NCBI GenBank assembly: GCA_902605645.1
Contig: CACLDE010000002.1
Span: 1 to 64,000 of the forward strand
Source: an uncultured Pelagibacteraceae bacterium
Lineage (GTDB): Bacteria > Pseudomonadota > Alphaproteobacteria > Pelagibacterales > Pelagibacteraceae
Direction of reading: 5' to 3'
DNA: 64,000 nucleotides
Positions 12,627 through 24,790 of the stretch are shown piece by piece. The position numbers and the translations under genes are program-made. Within the stretch, counting starts at the first letter, position 1; each line of letters starts with the position of its first letter. Below the pieces are notes generated by a model, which was given only the letters and a program-made list of their open reading frames with translations, ran no database searches and had not been told where the DNA came from.

Positions 12627-13339
12627 AAATATTGGAAAAGCTGGCTATAATTTTTTTCGATTTTTTGGATAAATTCTTCCATCAGAAAAGAATTATCAAA
12701 ACTTTAAAAAAAGAAGTATCCAATTTGAACAATTTTATTGATGTAGGGGCTTACAAAGGTACTTATACAGATTTAATTTTAGATAATTACAAACCAAAAA
12801 AAATACTAATGTTTGAACCTCAGGAAGAAATATTTAAGTATTTAAAAATGAAATATAATGACAATAAAGATATTTTTTTGTTTAACAAAGCACTATCCAA
12901 CAAAGATAAGTCAGCACAATTTAATTTTAATAAGCATAATTTAACATCATCTTTGTCAAACTTAGATCCAGGTAATAGTTATTTAAAATTGAAAGCTAAA
13001 TTATTTGGAACTACATCTGAAGGAATGATCATTGATATAAAAACTATTCAGACAACAACTCTATTTTCAATTTTAGAAAAAGAGAATATAGAAATTATAG
13101 ATTTTCTTAAAATTGATACCGAGGGACATGAATTAGAGGTACTTCAGGGAATGAGAGAAAAAATCAATAAAGTCAAATGCATATTAGTTGAATTTCATCT
13201 TGATGAAATTTATATCAATTATAATCCTGAATTTTTACATCAATTTTTAATTTCGAATAATTTTAAGCTTATTGAAAAATTCAAGTTTCCGTTTACGACC
13301 TGGGAAGACAGACTCTATATTAATAATTCTTTTAGTTAA
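12623..13339 (+). CDS. FkbM-family methyltransferase
   Basis: FIDVGAYKGTYTD, MFEPQEEIFKYL, DFLKIDTEGHELEVLQGM motifs. Confidence 0.88.
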   Translation: MKILEKLAIIFFDFLDKFFHQKRIIKTLKKEVSNLNNFIDVGAYKGTYTDLILDNYKPKKILMFEPQEEIFKYLKMKYNDNKDIFLFNKALSNKDKSAQFNFNKHNLTSSLSNLDPGNSYLKLKAKLFGTTSEGMIIDIKTIQTTTLFSILEKENIEIIDFLKIDTEGHELEVLQGMREKINKVKCILVEFHLDEIYINYNPEFLHQFLISNNFKLIEKFKFPFTTWEDRLYINNSFS

Positions 13340-14963
13340 TTTTTTTGTATATTTCATACACGATAAATTGATTAATTGAATAATCACTTATTTTTCTAAA
13401 ATTACTTGGTATTAAGTATTTTTTACTTTTAAACTTATTAACTTCAGATAAATTATTATTAAATATATACTTTGCTTTATTATATTCTTGACCAACTATA
13501 TTGATCAATTTTTTTTCATTATCATTTAAAAGTTTAATACTTCTTTCTAATGGTATATATGAGGCCACACCTATATTTATTCTTTCGTTTGAGTTTTCTA
13601 AAGCTAATATTTCTTTTAAAAATTTACTCCCAGCTAGTCCCCAATAATCAATTTCAAAATCTTTCTTCTTCGTTTTTTGAATTAATTGATTAAAATATAA
13701 ACTTTGAAATGGGTGATATTTTGATATCTCGTAAAAAGTAAACAAAATTAAAATTCCTATTGAGAAAAAAATAATTTTTATACTCTTAAAATTAATACTT
13801 AATAAGTTCAGTCCGATACATGCTAAGTAAATCATAAAAGAATGCAGAAAGTATAAATGTCTCCAACCTGTATACAAAACTGCAGAGGATAAAATTATAT
13901 AAAAAAAAATTGAATTAAAAATAAAAAAAACAATTAAATCTTTTTTTTCATTTTTACCTCTCCAAAAGTCGTTAAATGGAAGATCATCTTTTACCTTCAA
14001 GACCCTAGAGTATAATCTTTTTAAACAGTAAACAAACCCATACATAAAAAGTAATAATGTTATAAGCGGAGTAGTAATTAAAATCCATACTGGAAGGTAA
14101 CTCATAGGTAAACGATTTGAGTAGATATAATCTCCATTAAACAACATTTGAATTTTAATTATATATTTGGAAAAAATATTAAAACTATACAAAAAATTAT
14201 TTAAAGGACTGCTCCATAAATAGGGCCACAACAAAATTAAAAATGACAGAAAGAAAGTTAAGAGTAAAAAAGAGTTGAATATTTTTTCTTTAAAGGGATT
14301 TTTCTGTATTATCAAAAAAGCTAAAAAGGATACTGGTAAAAATAAACCCAGTATCCTTAAAGCACTTGTTAAGGCTGCAAAAAAGGAGAATAAAATTAAA
14401 TTTCTAATATTTAAATTATTGATGGTTTCAAAAAAAAAATAAAGAGAAATTGTAACTAAAGATAAAAAAATTAGGTCTTTATTATTATAAAAACTATCAC
14501 CAAAGATTCTTGGAGAACTTATATATAATAAAAGTCCAAAAAAAATTACGATTTGTCCTTTAAATCTTGATTTTATTATTAAGTAAAAATAAATTGAGCT
14601 TATAAAAAATATTAAAAAATTCGCCTGGTGCCTCATTAAAAAATAGTTTTTTGAACTTTCAACTTTAAATACTGTTTCTAAAAACGCTAAAGGCAAGTCA
14701 AAAACAACTCCATAAAAAGGAAAATCGTTTGGATTCGGAAGAGTAAAACCTTTTATATCATTAAGTCTATTTAGAGCTTCAATTCTTAAACTATCGAACG
14801 GTAAAAATTCTAAAACATAACACAACCAATAAAATCCAGAAAATCTTTGGAATTCTTCATCAATAGAAATGCCATAATCCTCAACTATTGATATTCCTAT
14901 AAAAAAATAAATTAAAAAAATGAAGAAGTAAAAATTTTTTTGAAAAAAGTTGATTGCTTTCAT
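13332..14963 (-). CDS. polytopic membrane protein, putative GT39/ArnT-like glycosyltransferase
   Basis: Many TM segments; YGISIDEEFQRFSGFYW near N-terminus and SPRIFGDSFYNNKDL loop typical of GT39-like proteins. Confidence 0.55.
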   Translation of the reverse strand: MKAINFFQKNFYFFIFLIYFFIGISIVEDYGISIDEEFQRFSGFYWLCYVLEFLPFDSLRIEALNRLNDIKGFTLPNPNDFPFYGVVFDLPLAFLETVFKVESSKNYFLMRHQANFLIFFISSIYFYLIIKSRFKGQIVIFFGLLLYISSPRIFGDSFYNNKDLIFLSLVTISLYFFFETINNLNIRNLILFSFFAALTSALRILGLFLPVSFLAFLIIQKNPFKEKIFNSFLLLTFFLSFLILLWPYLWSSPLNNFLYSFNIFSKYIIKIQMLFNGDYIYSNRLPMSYLPVWILITTPLITLLLFMYGFVYCLKRLYSRVLKVKDDLPFNDFWRGKNEKKDLIVFFIFNSIFFYIILSSAVLYTGWRHLYFLHSFMIYLACIGLNLLSINFKSIKIIFFSIGILILFTFYEISKYHPFQSLYFNQLIQKTKKKDFEIDYWGLAGSKFLKEILALENSNERINIGVASYIPLERSIKLLNDNEKKLINIVGQEYNKAKYIFNNNLSEVNKFKSKKYLIPSNFRKISDYSINQFIVYEIYKKIN

Positions 14964-15006
14964 AATGATTAAATTATAAAAATACTTTAAAATTTAAGTT
15001 TTGCCA

Positions 15007-16167
15007 ATGAATATTCACGAACATCAAGCTAAAGAATTACTTAAAGAATTTGGGGCTCCGGTTTCAAAAGGTGTTGTAATCCATAATCTAAATGAAATTG
15101 ACGAAAAAATAATAGAACTAAAATCAACTAAATTTGTTTTAAAAGCGCAAATTCATGCAGGCGGTAGAGGTAAGGCAGGTGGTGTGAAATTAGTAGAGGA
15201 TATTGATGAACTAAAAATAGAAGCAAAAAATCTTTTTGGAAAAAAATTAATTACACCACAAACTGGCCCCAATGGCAAAGAAGTCAAAAGACTTTATATT
15301 GAAGAAGCCTCAGAAATATCAAATGAATATTATCTATCATGTTTAATAGATAGGCAAACTTCTAAGATAGCTTTTATAAGTAGTAAGGAAGGTGGAATGG
15401 ATATAGAAGAAGTAGCTTCAAATAACCCGGAAAAAATAATTACAACAAAAGTTGAGCTTTCTAGAGAGATCAAACCAGCAGATATCAAAAAAATAATTGA
15501 TCCATTTAAATTTAGCAAAAGTCAAATAAAAGAAGGTTTCAATTTAATTAAATCAATTTATAAAACACTTATAGAAAAAGATGCTAATTTGATTGAAATT
15601 AATCCTCTAATTATAACAAAGACCGGAAAAATAATTTGCCTAGATGCAAAAATTAATTTTGATGATAATGCGCTTTTTAGAAGACCTGAAATTCTTAAAT
15701 TAAGAGATTTAAATGAAGAAGACCCAAAAGAAATAGAGGCAAGTAAACACGATTTGGCTTATATAAAACTTGATGGAAGTATAGGATGTATGGTTAATGG
15801 TGCGGGCTTAGCAATGGCAACAATGGACATAATTAAGCTATATGGTGAATCGCCAGCTAATTTTTTAGATGTTGGAGGTGGAGCATCAAAAGAAAAAGTT
15901 TCAGCTGCTTTTAAACTCATTCTATCTGATAAAAATGTAAAAGGAATTTTAATAAATATTTTTGGGGGAATTATGAGATGTGACGTGCTCGCCCAAGGCG
16001 TTGTTGAAGCAGCTAAAGAGACAAAACTAAATGTACCTTTAGTAGTAAGATTGGCGGGCACTAACTATAAAGAAGGTAAAAATATTTTAGATGACTCTGG
16101 TCTTAAAATACTATCTGCATCAGATTTAAATGACGCAGCTAAAAAAATTGTGAATGCTATAAAATAA
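15007..16167 (+). CDS. sucC: succinyl-CoA synthetase beta subunit
   Basis: MNIHEHQAKELLKEFGAPV; AQIHAGGRGKAGGVK; FGGIMRCDVLAQGVV. ORF track starts at a TTG (15001); ATG at 15007 matches the family N-terminus better. Confidence 0.97.
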   Translation: MNIHEHQAKELLKEFGAPVSKGVVIHNLNEIDEKIIELKSTKFVLKAQIHAGGRGKAGGVKLVEDIDELKIEAKNLFGKKLITPQTGPNGKEVKRLYIEEASEISNEYYLSCLIDRQTSKIAFISSKEGGMDIEEVASNNPEKIITTKVELSREIKPADIKKIIDPFKFSKSQIKEGFNLIKSIYKTLIEKDANLIEINPLIITKTGKIICLDAKINFDDNALFRRPEILKLRDLNEEDPKEIEASKHDLAYIKLDGSIGCMVNGAGLAMATMDIIKLYGESPANFLDVGGGASKEKVSAAFKLILSDKNVKGILINIFGGIMRCDVLAQGVVEAAKETKLNVPLVVRLAGTNYKEGKNILDDSGLKILSASDLNDAAKKIVNAIK

Positions 16168-17043
16168 ATGTCAATTTTAGTAGACAAACAGACAAAGGTT
16201 ATTTGCCAAGGGTTCACAGGTTCCCATGGAACTTTTCACTCAGAACAAGCTATAAAATACGGTACAAAATTGGTGGGTGGTGTAACACCCAAGAAAGGTG
16301 GTCAAAAACACCTTGGACTCCCAGTTTTCGATACTGTTCAAGAGGCCAAAGATAAAACTAAAGCATCAGCGACAATGATTTATGTTCCACCTAAGTTTGC
16401 TGCATCAGCAATAATTGAAGCTATAGATGCAGGTATTGAGTTAATTGTATGTATTACTGAGGGAATACCAGTAATAGACATGGTTAACGTTAAAAAAATT
16501 TTAAAAAAAAGTAAAAGTAGATTAATTGGCCCCAATTGTCCTGGAATAATTACTCCTGCTGAATGTAAAATAGGTATAATGCCAGGGAATATTCACAAAG
16601 TAGGATCTGTGGGCATTGTATCAAGATCTGGAACCTTAACTTATGAAGCAGTGGCGCAAACAACCTCTAATGATCTTGGACAGTCCACTTGCATAGGAAT
16701 TGGTGGAGACCCAATTAACGGAACCAACTTTATAGATTGCTTAGAATTATTTTTGAAAGACGATTTAACCAAGTCTATTGTAATGATTGGAGAAATAGGC
16801 GGCAATGCTGAAGAAGAAGCCTCAGAATTTATAAAAAAATCTAAGATAAAAAAACCTATGGTTGGTTTTGTAGCAGGTTTGACTGCACCTCCTGGAAGAC
16901 GAATGGGCCATGCTGGAGCTATAATATCTGGTGGAAAAGGTGGAGCTCAAGATAAGATTGAAATAATGAAATCTGCTGGCATAACTATTTCCAAATCTCC
17001 AGCAGATATAGGCAGAACTCTTTTTGAAAAACTAAAGGCTTGA
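16168..17043 (+). CDS. sucD: succinyl-CoA synthetase alpha subunit
   Basis: [43 protein letters not shown] motifs. Confidence 0.98.
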   Translation: MSILVDKQTKVICQGFTGSHGTFHSEQAIKYGTKLVGGVTPKKGGQKHLGLPVFDTVQEAKDKTKASATMIYVPPKFAASAIIEAIDAGIELIVCITEGIPVIDMVNVKKILKKSKSRLIGPNCPGIITPAECKIGIMPGNIHKVGSVGIVSRSGTLTYEAVAQTTSNDLGQSTCIGIGGDPINGTNFIDCLELFLKDDLTKSIVMIGEIGGNAEEEASEFIKKSKIKKPMVGFVAGLTAPPGRRMGHAGAIISGGKGGAQDKIEIMKSAGITISKSPADIGRTLFEKLKA

Positions 17044-17075
17044 TTTTAGAGAATATGTGTTATTATTAATTATTA

Positions 17076-19964
17076 ATGTCAGTTGATAAGAACAATCTTA
17101 CATATAAAAAAACTTCATTTTTATCCGGAGTAAATAGCGATTATATAGAGGAAAACTACGCTTTATACTTGCAAAATCCTAAGTTGTTACCCAACGATTG
17201 GATTGAATTTTTTGATGGATTAAATGAGGATTCTAAAAATATATTAGAAAATTTTAAAGGACCTAGTTGGAGCCCAAAAAAGGTAAAGCATATAGATAAT
17301 TTTCAAAAAGTTAAAACTCAATCAGAAGAACCAGTAAACGAATTAACATCAGTCAAACAAGCTTCTATGGACTCTGTCAGAGCAATAATGTTAATCAGAG
17401 CCTACAGAATTAGAGGACACTTAATTGCGAATTTAGATCCATTAAATCTTCAAATAAAAGAAGAACATCAAGAACTTAAACCAGAAACTTATGGATTTAA
17501 AAAACAAGATTATAACCGTAAAATATTTTTAGATGGAGTTCTTGGCCTACAATATGGAAATTTAAATGAAATCTTAAAGATATTAAAAAAAACTTATTGT
17601 TCCACAATTGGTTACGAATTTATGCATATGAGCGACCCTGAGGAAAAAGCTTGGGTTCGTAATAGGATAGAGGGTCCAGAAAAAGCTATTACTTTTACAG
17701 ATAATGGAAAAAAAGCAATATTGAATAAAATTATCGAGGCTGAGGGATTTGAAAAGTACTTACAGGTCAAGTTTGTGGGAACAAAAAGGTTCGGATTAGA
17801 TGGAGGTGAGTCCTTAATACCTGCTTTAGAACAAATTATTAAAAGAGGAGGAAATTTAGGAGTAAAAGAAATCAAAATTGGTATGCCTCATAGAGGTAGG
17901 CTTAATGTTCTGGCTAATGTTATGGGTAAACCCTATCAAGCAATTTTTAGCGAATTTTTTGGGAAAGGTATTTCAGCTAAAGAAGATTTTGAGGGAGATG
18001 TAAAATATCATTTAGGAGCTTCCTCCAACAGAGAATTCGATGGAAATGTTGTTCATATAAGTTTAACTGACAATCCATCACATTTAGAAGCCGTTAACCC
18101 TGTAGTTTTGGGACAAGTAAGAGCAAAACAATTTTTTCATAAAGATCCAAATAGAAAATCAGTTGTGCCTGTGCTAATTCATGGTGATGCCGCCTTTGCT
18201 GGTCAGGGAGTAGTTGCTGAGTGTTTTGCAATGTCAGGTTTACCTGGACATAATATAGGTGGAACTATTCATGTTATTGTAAATAATCAAATTGGTTTTA
18301 CTACTGCCCCAAGGTATGCAAGATCTTCTCCTTACCCATCAGATGTTGCAAAATTATCTCAAGCCCCAATATTTCATGTTAACGGAGATGATCCTGAAGC
18401 TGTTGTACATTGTGCAAAAATAGCTACTGAGTACAGACAGAAGTTTAACCGAGATGTTGTAATTGATATGGTCTGTTACAGAAGGTTTGGTCACAACGAG
18501 GGAGATGAACCTTCTTTTACTCAGCCGATAATGTATAAAAAAATAAAATCACATCCAACAACTCTTACCATCTATTCTAAAAAGATTTCGTCTGATGGGT
18601 TGTTAGATGTAAATCAAGTAGAAAAGAAAAAAAAAGAATTTAAAAAATTTTTAGAAACTCAATTTAATGACTCGAAAAATTATAAATCTGAACTGAAATG
18701 GTTCGATGGGGTCTGGTCAAGATTTAAACCAGGTTTAGGAAAAGATAAAAGGGGGGTCAGTGGTGTAGATAAAAAAACGTTGATAGAAACTGGTAAAAAA
18801 ATATCTAAAATTCCTAATAACTTTAGCATACACAAAACTTTAAAAAAAATACTAGAACAAAAGCAAAAAATGTTTACAGAAAATTCTCCAATAGATTGGT
18901 CAACAGCAGAGTCATTAGCATTTGCCACCTTGTTAATTGATGGTTTTTCAGTAAGATTGTCAGGTCAAGACTCAGCAAGAGGAACTTTTAGCCAAAGACA
19001 TTCTGTTTTAAGAAATCAAGAAAATCACGACAGATACATTCCATTAAATAATTTGGCTAAAAAACAAAAAAAATTTGAAATAATTGACAGTTTACTATCC
19101 GAGTTGGCAGTATTAGGTTTTGAGTTTGGTTATTCTCTTTCAGAACCCGAGACATTAGTTTTATGGGAAGCTCAATTTGGAGATTTTGCAAATGGCGCAC
19201 AAGTAATAATTGATCAATTTATAACTTCAGGAGAGTCTAAATGGGGAAGAGCAAGTGGTTTAGTTCTGTTGTTACCTCACGGATATGAGGGTCAAGGTCC
19301 AGAACATTCATCTGCAAGGCTAGAGAGATTTTTACAGATGTGTGCGGGAGAAAATATTCAAGTTGTTAATTGTACTACACCAGCAAATTATTTTCATGCT
19401 TTAAGAAGGCAAATGCATAGAGCATTTAGAAAACCTTTAATAGTCATGACTCCTAAATCTTTACTAAGAAACAAACGATGTGTTTCATCAATTGAGGATT
19501 TTACAAAAAAAAATAGTTTTCACAGAGTTCTTGAAGATCATGCTTATATAAAAGATACTAAAACTATCGAGCTAGCAAAGGATAAAAAGATTGAAAGGGT
19601 AGTAATGTGCTCTGGTAAAATTTATTTTGATTTGCTTGAGGCAAGAGAAAAGTCAAAAAATAATAAATTAACAATAATTAGAATAGAACAACTGTATCCT
19701 TTTCCAGCAAAAACATTAGCAAAAATTTTAAAAAGATACAAAAACGCTGATTTTATTTGGTGTCAAGAAGAACCAAAGAATATGGGTGCTTGGAATACTG
19801 TGAGAAATTACATTGATAGGACTCTTGAAATAATTGAATTTAAAAACAATAAAGTCAAATATATTGGAAGAAATGCCTCATCCACAACTGCGACTGGAAA
19901 TTATAATAAACACCTTGCAGAACAAAAAAAAATATTAGAAAAGGTAATTGGGAAACTTAATTAA
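17076..19964 (+). CDS. sucA: 2-oxoglutarate dehydrogenase E1 component
   Basis: [40 protein letters not shown] motifs; 962 aa. Confidence 0.98.
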   Translation: MSVDKNNLTYKKTSFLSGVNSDYIEENYALYLQNPKLLPNDWIEFFDGLNEDSKNILENFKGPSWSPKKVKHIDNFQKVKTQSEEPVNELTSVKQASMDSVRAIMLIRAYRIRGHLIANLDPLNLQIKEEHQELKPETYGFKKQDYNRKIFLDGVLGLQYGNLNEILKILKKTYCSTIGYEFMHMSDPEEKAWVRNRIEGPEKAITFTDNGKKAILNKIIEAEGFEKYLQVKFVGTKRFGLDGGESLIPALEQIIKRGGNLGVKEIKIGMPHRGRLNVLANVMGKPYQAIFSEFFGKGISAKEDFEGDVKYHLGASSNREFDGNVVHISLTDNPSHLEAVNPVVLGQVRAKQFFHKDPNRKSVVPVLIHGDAAFAGQGVVAECFAMSGLPGHNIGGTIHVIVNNQIGFTTAPRYARSSPYPSDVAKLSQAPIFHVNGDDPEAVVHCAKIATEYRQKFNRDVVIDMVCYRRFGHNEGDEPSFTQPIMYKKIKSHPTTLTIYSKKISSDGLLDVNQVEKKKKEFKKFLETQFNDSKNYKSELKWFDGVWSRFKPGLGKDKRGVSGVDKKTLIETGKKISKIPNNFSIHKTLKKILEQKQKMFTENSPIDWSTAESLAFATLLIDGFSVRLSGQDSARGTFSQRHSVLRNQENHDRYIPLNNLAKKQKKFEIIDSLLSELAVLGFEFGYSLSEPETLVLWEAQFGDFANGAQVIIDQFITSGESKWGRASGLVLLLPHGYEGQGPEHSSARLERFLQMCAGENIQVVNCTTPANYFHALRRQMHRAFRKPLIVMTPKSLLRNKRCVSSIEDFTKKNSFHRVLEDHAYIKDTKTIELAKDKKIERVVMCSGKIYFDLLEAREKSKNNKLTIIRIEQLYPFPAKTLAKILKRYKNADFIWCQEEPKNMGAWNTVRNYIDRTLEIIEFKNNKVKYIGRNASSTTATGNYNKHLAEQKKILEKVIGKLN

Positions 19965-21313
19965 TGTCTGAAAAAATCGTAGTACCTACTCTTGGAGAAT
20001 CTGTTACCGAAGCTACAGTAGCGAAATGGTTAAAGAATAAGGGAGATAAGGTCTCCTCTGACGAACCTTTGGTCGAATTAGAAACTGATAAAGTAAATGT
20101 TGAAGTTCCATCTCCATCAAATGGAATATTAGACAGCATCTCTGTCAATGAAGGAGAAACAGTTAATGTTGGAGCATTACTTGGATCAATTACCCAAACA
20201 AAATCATACTCTTCTGACTCTGCAAAAGATTTAAATGAAAAAAAATATTCTCCACCTAAACTAGAAAAGAATAAAAAAGAAAAAATTTTAAATAAAATTA
20301 CAGAACCTGAAATAAAGACAATAAAACAGGTTGAGTCATTAGCCCTTAATGAGGAGATTAATCAAAAAGTTTTTGATGATGAACCACTTGTCTTAGAGGA
20401 AGAACCACTTGTATTAGAAGAGACATACAATGAAAATAAAAAAATAGAAAATACTGAGCCGAGAGTTTCTCCGGCAGCTAGAAAAATGGCATGGGAAAAA
20501 AAAATTGATATTCAATCAATCAAAGGGAGCGGTAAAAATGGATTAGTTTTAAAAGAAGATATAATGAGCTTAATGGGTGTAAAGCCTGCACCATCAGATA
20601 GGAAGATCGCTCAAGGCCCAGAAGAAAGAATAAAAATGACAAGACTAAGACTTACTATCGCAAAAAGATTGAAAGAAGCTCAAGAAAATGCAGCAATGCT
20701 TACGACATTTAATGAGGTTAATATGCATGAAGTAATTAAAATGAAAAATGATTATAAAGAAGAGTTTCAGAAAAAATATTCTGTCAAATTAGGTTTTATG
20801 TCTTTTTTTGTAAAAGCTTGTATAATAGGCTTAAAAAATTATCCTGCTATTAATGCTGAAATCCAAGGTGATGAAATTGTTTATAAAAATTACTACAATA
20901 TTAGTATAGCTGTAGGGACCGATAAGGGTTTAGTTGTTCCAGTTATAAGAAACTCCGATGAGCTATCTTTTGCCGATATCGAGAAAAATATTGGTATGCT
21001 AGGCCAGAAAGCAAGAGATGGAAAAATTACTATTGAAGATCTTCAAGGAGGCACTTTTACAATAACTAATGGAGGAATTTATGGATCTATGTTATCAACT
21101 CCAATTTTAAATCCACCTCAGTCAGCAGTACTTGGAATGCATAATATAATCGAAAGACCAATCGCAGAAGATGGAGAAGTAAAGATAAAACCAATAATGT
21201 ATTTGGCATTATCATATGATCACAGAATAATAGATGGAAAGGAAGCAGTTTCATTTTTAAAAATAGTAAAGGACTCTTTAGAGCAACCAAAGCGATTATT
21301 TTTAAATCTATAA
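19964..21313 (+). CDS. sucB: 2-oxoglutarate dehydrogenase E2 component (dihydrolipoyl succinyltransferase)
   Basis: Lipoyl site [16 protein letters not shown]3-binding [11 protein letters not shown], catalytic [15 protein letters not shown]. Confidence 0.97.
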   Translation: MSEKIVVPTLGESVTEATVAKWLKNKGDKVSSDEPLVELETDKVNVEVPSPSNGILDSISVNEGETVNVGALLGSITQTKSYSSDSAKDLNEKKYSPPKLEKNKKEKILNKITEPEIKTIKQVESLALNEEINQKVFDDEPLVLEEEPLVLEETYNENKKIENTEPRVSPAARKMAWEKKIDIQSIKGSGKNGLVLKEDIMSLMGVKPAPSDRKIAQGPEERIKMTRLRLTIAKRLKEAQENAAMLTTFNEVNMHEVIKMKNDYKEEFQKKYSVKLGFMSFFVKACIIGLKNYPAINAEIQGDEIVYKNYYNISIAVGTDKGLVVPVIRNSDELSFADIEKNIGMLGQKARDGKITIEDLQGGTFTITNGGIYGSMLSTPILNPPQSAVLGMHNIIERPIAEDGEVKIKPIMYLALSYDHRIIDGKEAVSFLKIVKDSLEQPKRLFLNL

Positions 21314-21316
21314 TTT

Positions 21317-22720
21317 ATGAGTGACAAATTTGATATTATTGTAATTGGTGGAGGCCCAGGCGGATACGTATGTGCTATCCGAGCTGCACAGTTAGGACTA
21401 AAGACCGCTTGTGTTGAGAGCAGGGGTACTTTGGGTGGAACTTGTCTTAATGTTGGGTGCATTCCCTCTAAAAGTTTATTAAATCTCTCAGAAAATTTCA
21501 ATAAAGCTAAAAAAAATTTTTTCAATCAAGGTATAGAAGTCTCAGATGTGAAGTTAAATATAGAAAAAATGATGAGCAATAAAAATAAATCTGTGCAAGT
21601 TTTAACTAAAGGTATTGAGTTTTTATTTAAAAAAAATAAGGTTAGCTACTTAAAAGGTAAAGGAGTAATATTTTCACCAACCAATGTAGTAGTTTACGAT
21701 CAAGGAAAAAAATCTTCTTATAGTGCAAAAAATATTGTTATAGCCACTGGGTCTTATGCTTCTTCGTTACCAGGAGTAGAAATAGATGAAAAAAATATTA
21801 TCTCTTCTACTGCGGCGCTTTCTTTACATTCTGTCCCGAAAAATTTAGTAGTTATTGGAGGTGGATATATTGGTTTAGAAATGGGTTCTGTTTGGAAAAG
21901 ATTAGGAGCAGAAGTTACTGTTATTGAAAATTTACCTTTTATTACACCAGGAATGGATCGAGAAGTTTCTAATGAATTTCAAAAAATATTAACAAAACAG
22001 GGAATTAAATTTAAATTGAACTCTAAAGTTTTATCAATTAAAGATCTTGGTAGTGAAGTTAAAATTGAATACCAAAGTAATGAGAAAAATATCAAAGAAA
22101 CAATTTCAGCTGATAAAACTTTAATTTCTGTTGGAAGAAAACCTTATACCGAGGGACTTAATTTAGATAAGATAGGTGTTAAAAGAGACGAAAAAGGTAG
22201 AATTAAAGTAAACAAAAAATTTCAAACAGATGTTAAAAATATTTATGCAATTGGTGATGTTATAGAAGGGCCTATGTTAGCGCATAAAGCTGAAGAAGAA
22301 GGAATTGCAGTTGCAGAGCTATTGGCTGGTCAATCCGGACATGTAAATTATGACGTAATACCGGGAGTCATTTACACTTCACCAGAGGTAGCATATGTTG
22401 GTAGATCCGAGGAGCAATTAAAGAAAGATGGAATAACATATAAAATTGGGAAATTCCCTTTTTTAGCAAATTCAAGAGCAAAAGTTAATAATGAGACCGA
22501 GGGTTTTGTAAAAATTTTAGCAGACAGTAAATCTGATCGTGTATTAGGCGTTCATATTATTGGTCCTCATTGTGGAGATATGATAGCTGAAATGGCTTTG
22601 GCAATGGAATTTGGTGCGAGTGCTGAAGATATAGCAAGAACTTGCCATGCGCATCCAACTCATACAGAGGCTATAAAAGAGGCAGCATTAGCTGTTGATA
22701 AGAGACCAATTCATTTTTAA
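21317..22720 (+). CDS. lpd: dihydrolipoyl dehydrogenase (E3)
   Basis: IGGGPGGYVCAIRAAQLG, GGTCLNVGCIPSKSLL redox motif, HAHPTHTEAIKEA. Confidence 0.97.
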   Translation: MSDKFDIIVIGGGPGGYVCAIRAAQLGLKTACVESRGTLGGTCLNVGCIPSKSLLNLSENFNKAKKNFFNQGIEVSDVKLNIEKMMSNKNKSVQVLTKGIEFLFKKNKVSYLKGKGVIFSPTNVVVYDQGKKSSYSAKNIVIATGSYASSLPGVEIDEKNIISSTAALSLHSVPKNLVVIGGGYIGLEMGSVWKRLGAEVTVIENLPFITPGMDREVSNEFQKILTKQGIKFKLNSKVLSIKDLGSEVKIEYQSNEKNIKETISADKTLISVGRKPYTEGLNLDKIGVKRDEKGRIKVNKKFQTDVKNIYAIGDVIEGPMLAHKAEEEGIAVAELLAGQSGHVNYDVIPGVIYTSPEVAYVGRSEEQLKKDGITYKIGKFPFLANSRAKVNNETEGFVKILADSKSDRVLGVHIIGPHCGDMIAEMALAMEFGASAEDIARTCHAHPTHTEAIKEAALAVDKRPIHF

Positions 22721-22748
22721 TTGTTATAAAATAAAATAAAATTCATTT

Positions 22749-24710
22749 ATGGAAGTCCCTGTCCTATTACCAAAAGTTTTTAACTATCCATTTACTTACA
22801 GTAACGATCCAAAAAAAATTAAAAATCTTAATGAAGGTGATATAGTTATAGTCCCATTTGGAAAAAAAAAGGAAATCGGTGTTGTTTGGGATAAAATTAA
22901 CCACACTAAAAAAAAATTTAAACTCAAAAAAATTGAAAAAAAAATCTCAAATACAGGTTTGAACACAAAAATAATTAAATTTATCAATTGGTTCTCCATT
23001 TATAATATTGTTCCTAAAGGCTTAATCTTAAAAATGTGTCTAGGAAATTTGAAAAATTTTGACATAAAAAAGAAAAAACAAATATTAAAAACTGATATCA
23101 AAACAACAAATTATATTTTAAATAAAGAGCAAAAAAACGCCTTAGAAGAACTTATTAGTTTAGGAAATAAATTTAATGTTTCAGTATTACAGGGAATTAC
23201 TGGTTCAGGTAAAACACTAGTTTATTTTGAGAGAATTAATAGGGTAATAAAAGAAAATAAACAAGCTTTAATATTAATTCCTGAAATATTTCTTACAACT
23301 CAATTTAAAAATAGATTTAAATTATTCTTTGGTTTCGAACCAGCAATTTGGCATTCAAAAATAAGTATAAATAAAAAAAAGGATATTTGGATTTCAGTTG
23401 CAAAAAATAAAATTAAAATAGTTTTAGGGGCTAGGTCAGCTTTGTTTTTACCTTTCAAAAAATTAGGTCTTATTGTTGTCGACGAAGAGCACGACTCTTC
23501 TTATAAACAAGAGGATAGTGTAATTTATAATGCTAGAGATATGGCCATATCAAGGGCCTCTATTGAGAATATTCCTATTCATTTAATAACATCAATTCCA
23601 TCATTAGAGACTTATAGGAATATTGAAATAAAAAAATATAGAAAAACTCAATTAAAAAATAGATTTGAAAATTTTCCTTTGCCAAAAACAAAAATAATAA
23701 ATCTTGATATAAAGAATTTAAACAAAAAATTTATTTCAGATGAAACAATTAATATTGTAAATTCTTATTTAGAAAAAAAAAATCAAATACTTTTCTTTTT
23801 AAATAGGAGAGGTTATGCCCCATTCCTTATTTGCAAAAAGTGTGGCTACAGACATATTTGTCCTAATTGTTCAATATACTTAACTTATCATAAAATATTG
23901 GAAAAAATTATTTGCCATCATTGTGGCTATAAAAATAAAACTGAAAAAAAATGTAAAGATAAATCTTCTTTATGTGAATTTTCTATGTATGGCCCTGGGG
24001 TTGAAAAAGTTTTTGAGGAATTAAGAAATCTTTTTCCGCAAAAGGTAGTGAAAATATTTTCAAGCGATTATCTAAACAAAAAAAAACAATCAGAAAATCT
24101 AATTAAAGAAATAAGTGAAGAAAAAATAGATATTTTGGTTGGAACTCAAATGATTTCAAAAGGTTTTAATTTTCCAAAGTTAAATTGCATAATAGTTGTT
24201 GATGCAGACTTTACAGGGAAAGGCTATGATTTAAGATCTACTGAAAAAAGTATTCAACTTTATAATCAATTAAGCGGTAGAGCTGGACGGTTTTCAAAAG
24301 ACTCTATAATTGTGTATCAAACAATAAATCCTAAAAATGAAGTTTTAAAAAATATTACAGAGAATATAACTGAAAATTTTTACGTTAATGAATTAAAAAT
24401 AAGAAAGCAAAACAATCTTCCACCATATTACAGGCTGATTTCTATTATCGTTTCATCGGAAAAAAAGGAAAACAGCTACCAAGGAGCCCAAGAAATTAAA
24501 AGAAAAATTGAAAAATTAAACAACATTCAAATTCTTGGTCCTGTTGACTCACCCATTTTTAAGAAAAAAAAAATGTTTAGGACAAGATTATTAATACGTT
24601 CTGAAAGCAATATTATATGTCAGAAACCATTGGCCAAAATTTTGGAAAATCTTAAAATATCGTCTAAAATTAAACTTACAGTTGATGTTGATCCAATTAA
24701 TTTCACTTAA
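22749..24710 (+). CDS. priA: primosomal replication protein N' (PriA helicase)
   Basis: GITGSGKTLVYFERI, LIVVDEEHDSSYKQED, CKKCGYRHICPNCSIYL zinc motif, GRAGRF. Confidence 0.93.
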   Translation: MEVPVLLPKVFNYPFTYSNDPKKIKNLNEGDIVIVPFGKKKEIGVVWDKINHTKKKFKLKKIEKKISNTGLNTKIIKFINWFSIYNIVPKGLILKMCLGNLKNFDIKKKKQILKTDIKTTNYILNKEQKNALEELISLGNKFNVSVLQGITGSGKTLVYFERINRVIKENKQALILIPEIFLTTQFKNRFKLFFGFEPAIWHSKISINKKKDIWISVAKNKIKIVLGARSALFLPFKKLGLIVVDEEHDSSYKQEDSVIYNARDMAISRASIENIPIHLITSIPSLETYRNIEIKKYRKTQLKNRFENFPLPKTKIINLDIKNLNKKFISDETINIVNSYLEKKNQILFFLNRRGYAPFLICKKCGYRHICPNCSIYLTYHKILEKIICHHCGYKNKTEKKCKDKSSLCEFSMYGPGVEKVFEELRNLFPQKVVKIFSSDYLNKKKQSENLIKEISEEKIDILVGTQMISKGFNFPKLNCIIVVDADFTGKGYDLRSTEKSIQLYNQLSGRAGRFSKDSIIVYQTINPKNEVLKNITENITENFYVNELKIRKQNNLPPYYRLISIIVSSEKKENSYQGAQEIKRKIEKLNNIQILGPVDSPIFKKKKMFRTRLLIRSESNIICQKPLAKILENLKISSKIKLTVDVDPINFT

Positions 24711-24790
24711 TGTAATATATCATCTTGAAGGGGCTATTAAGCTATGCTAGGACCATTTATTTCTTAAATAATTGTTAAACAGGATAGAAA

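Noticed and set aside
15759-16061. Antisense ORF of 100 aa inside sucC
   Set aside because: Reverse-strand shadow of a conserved gene.
24711-24790. Possible RNA or regulatory element before atpH (GGGGCTATTAAGCTATGCTAGGACC)
   Set aside because: Some promoter-like words but no convincing -35/-10 spacing or stable hairpin; only 80 bp before a highly expressed operon, so an ordinary promoter is enough.
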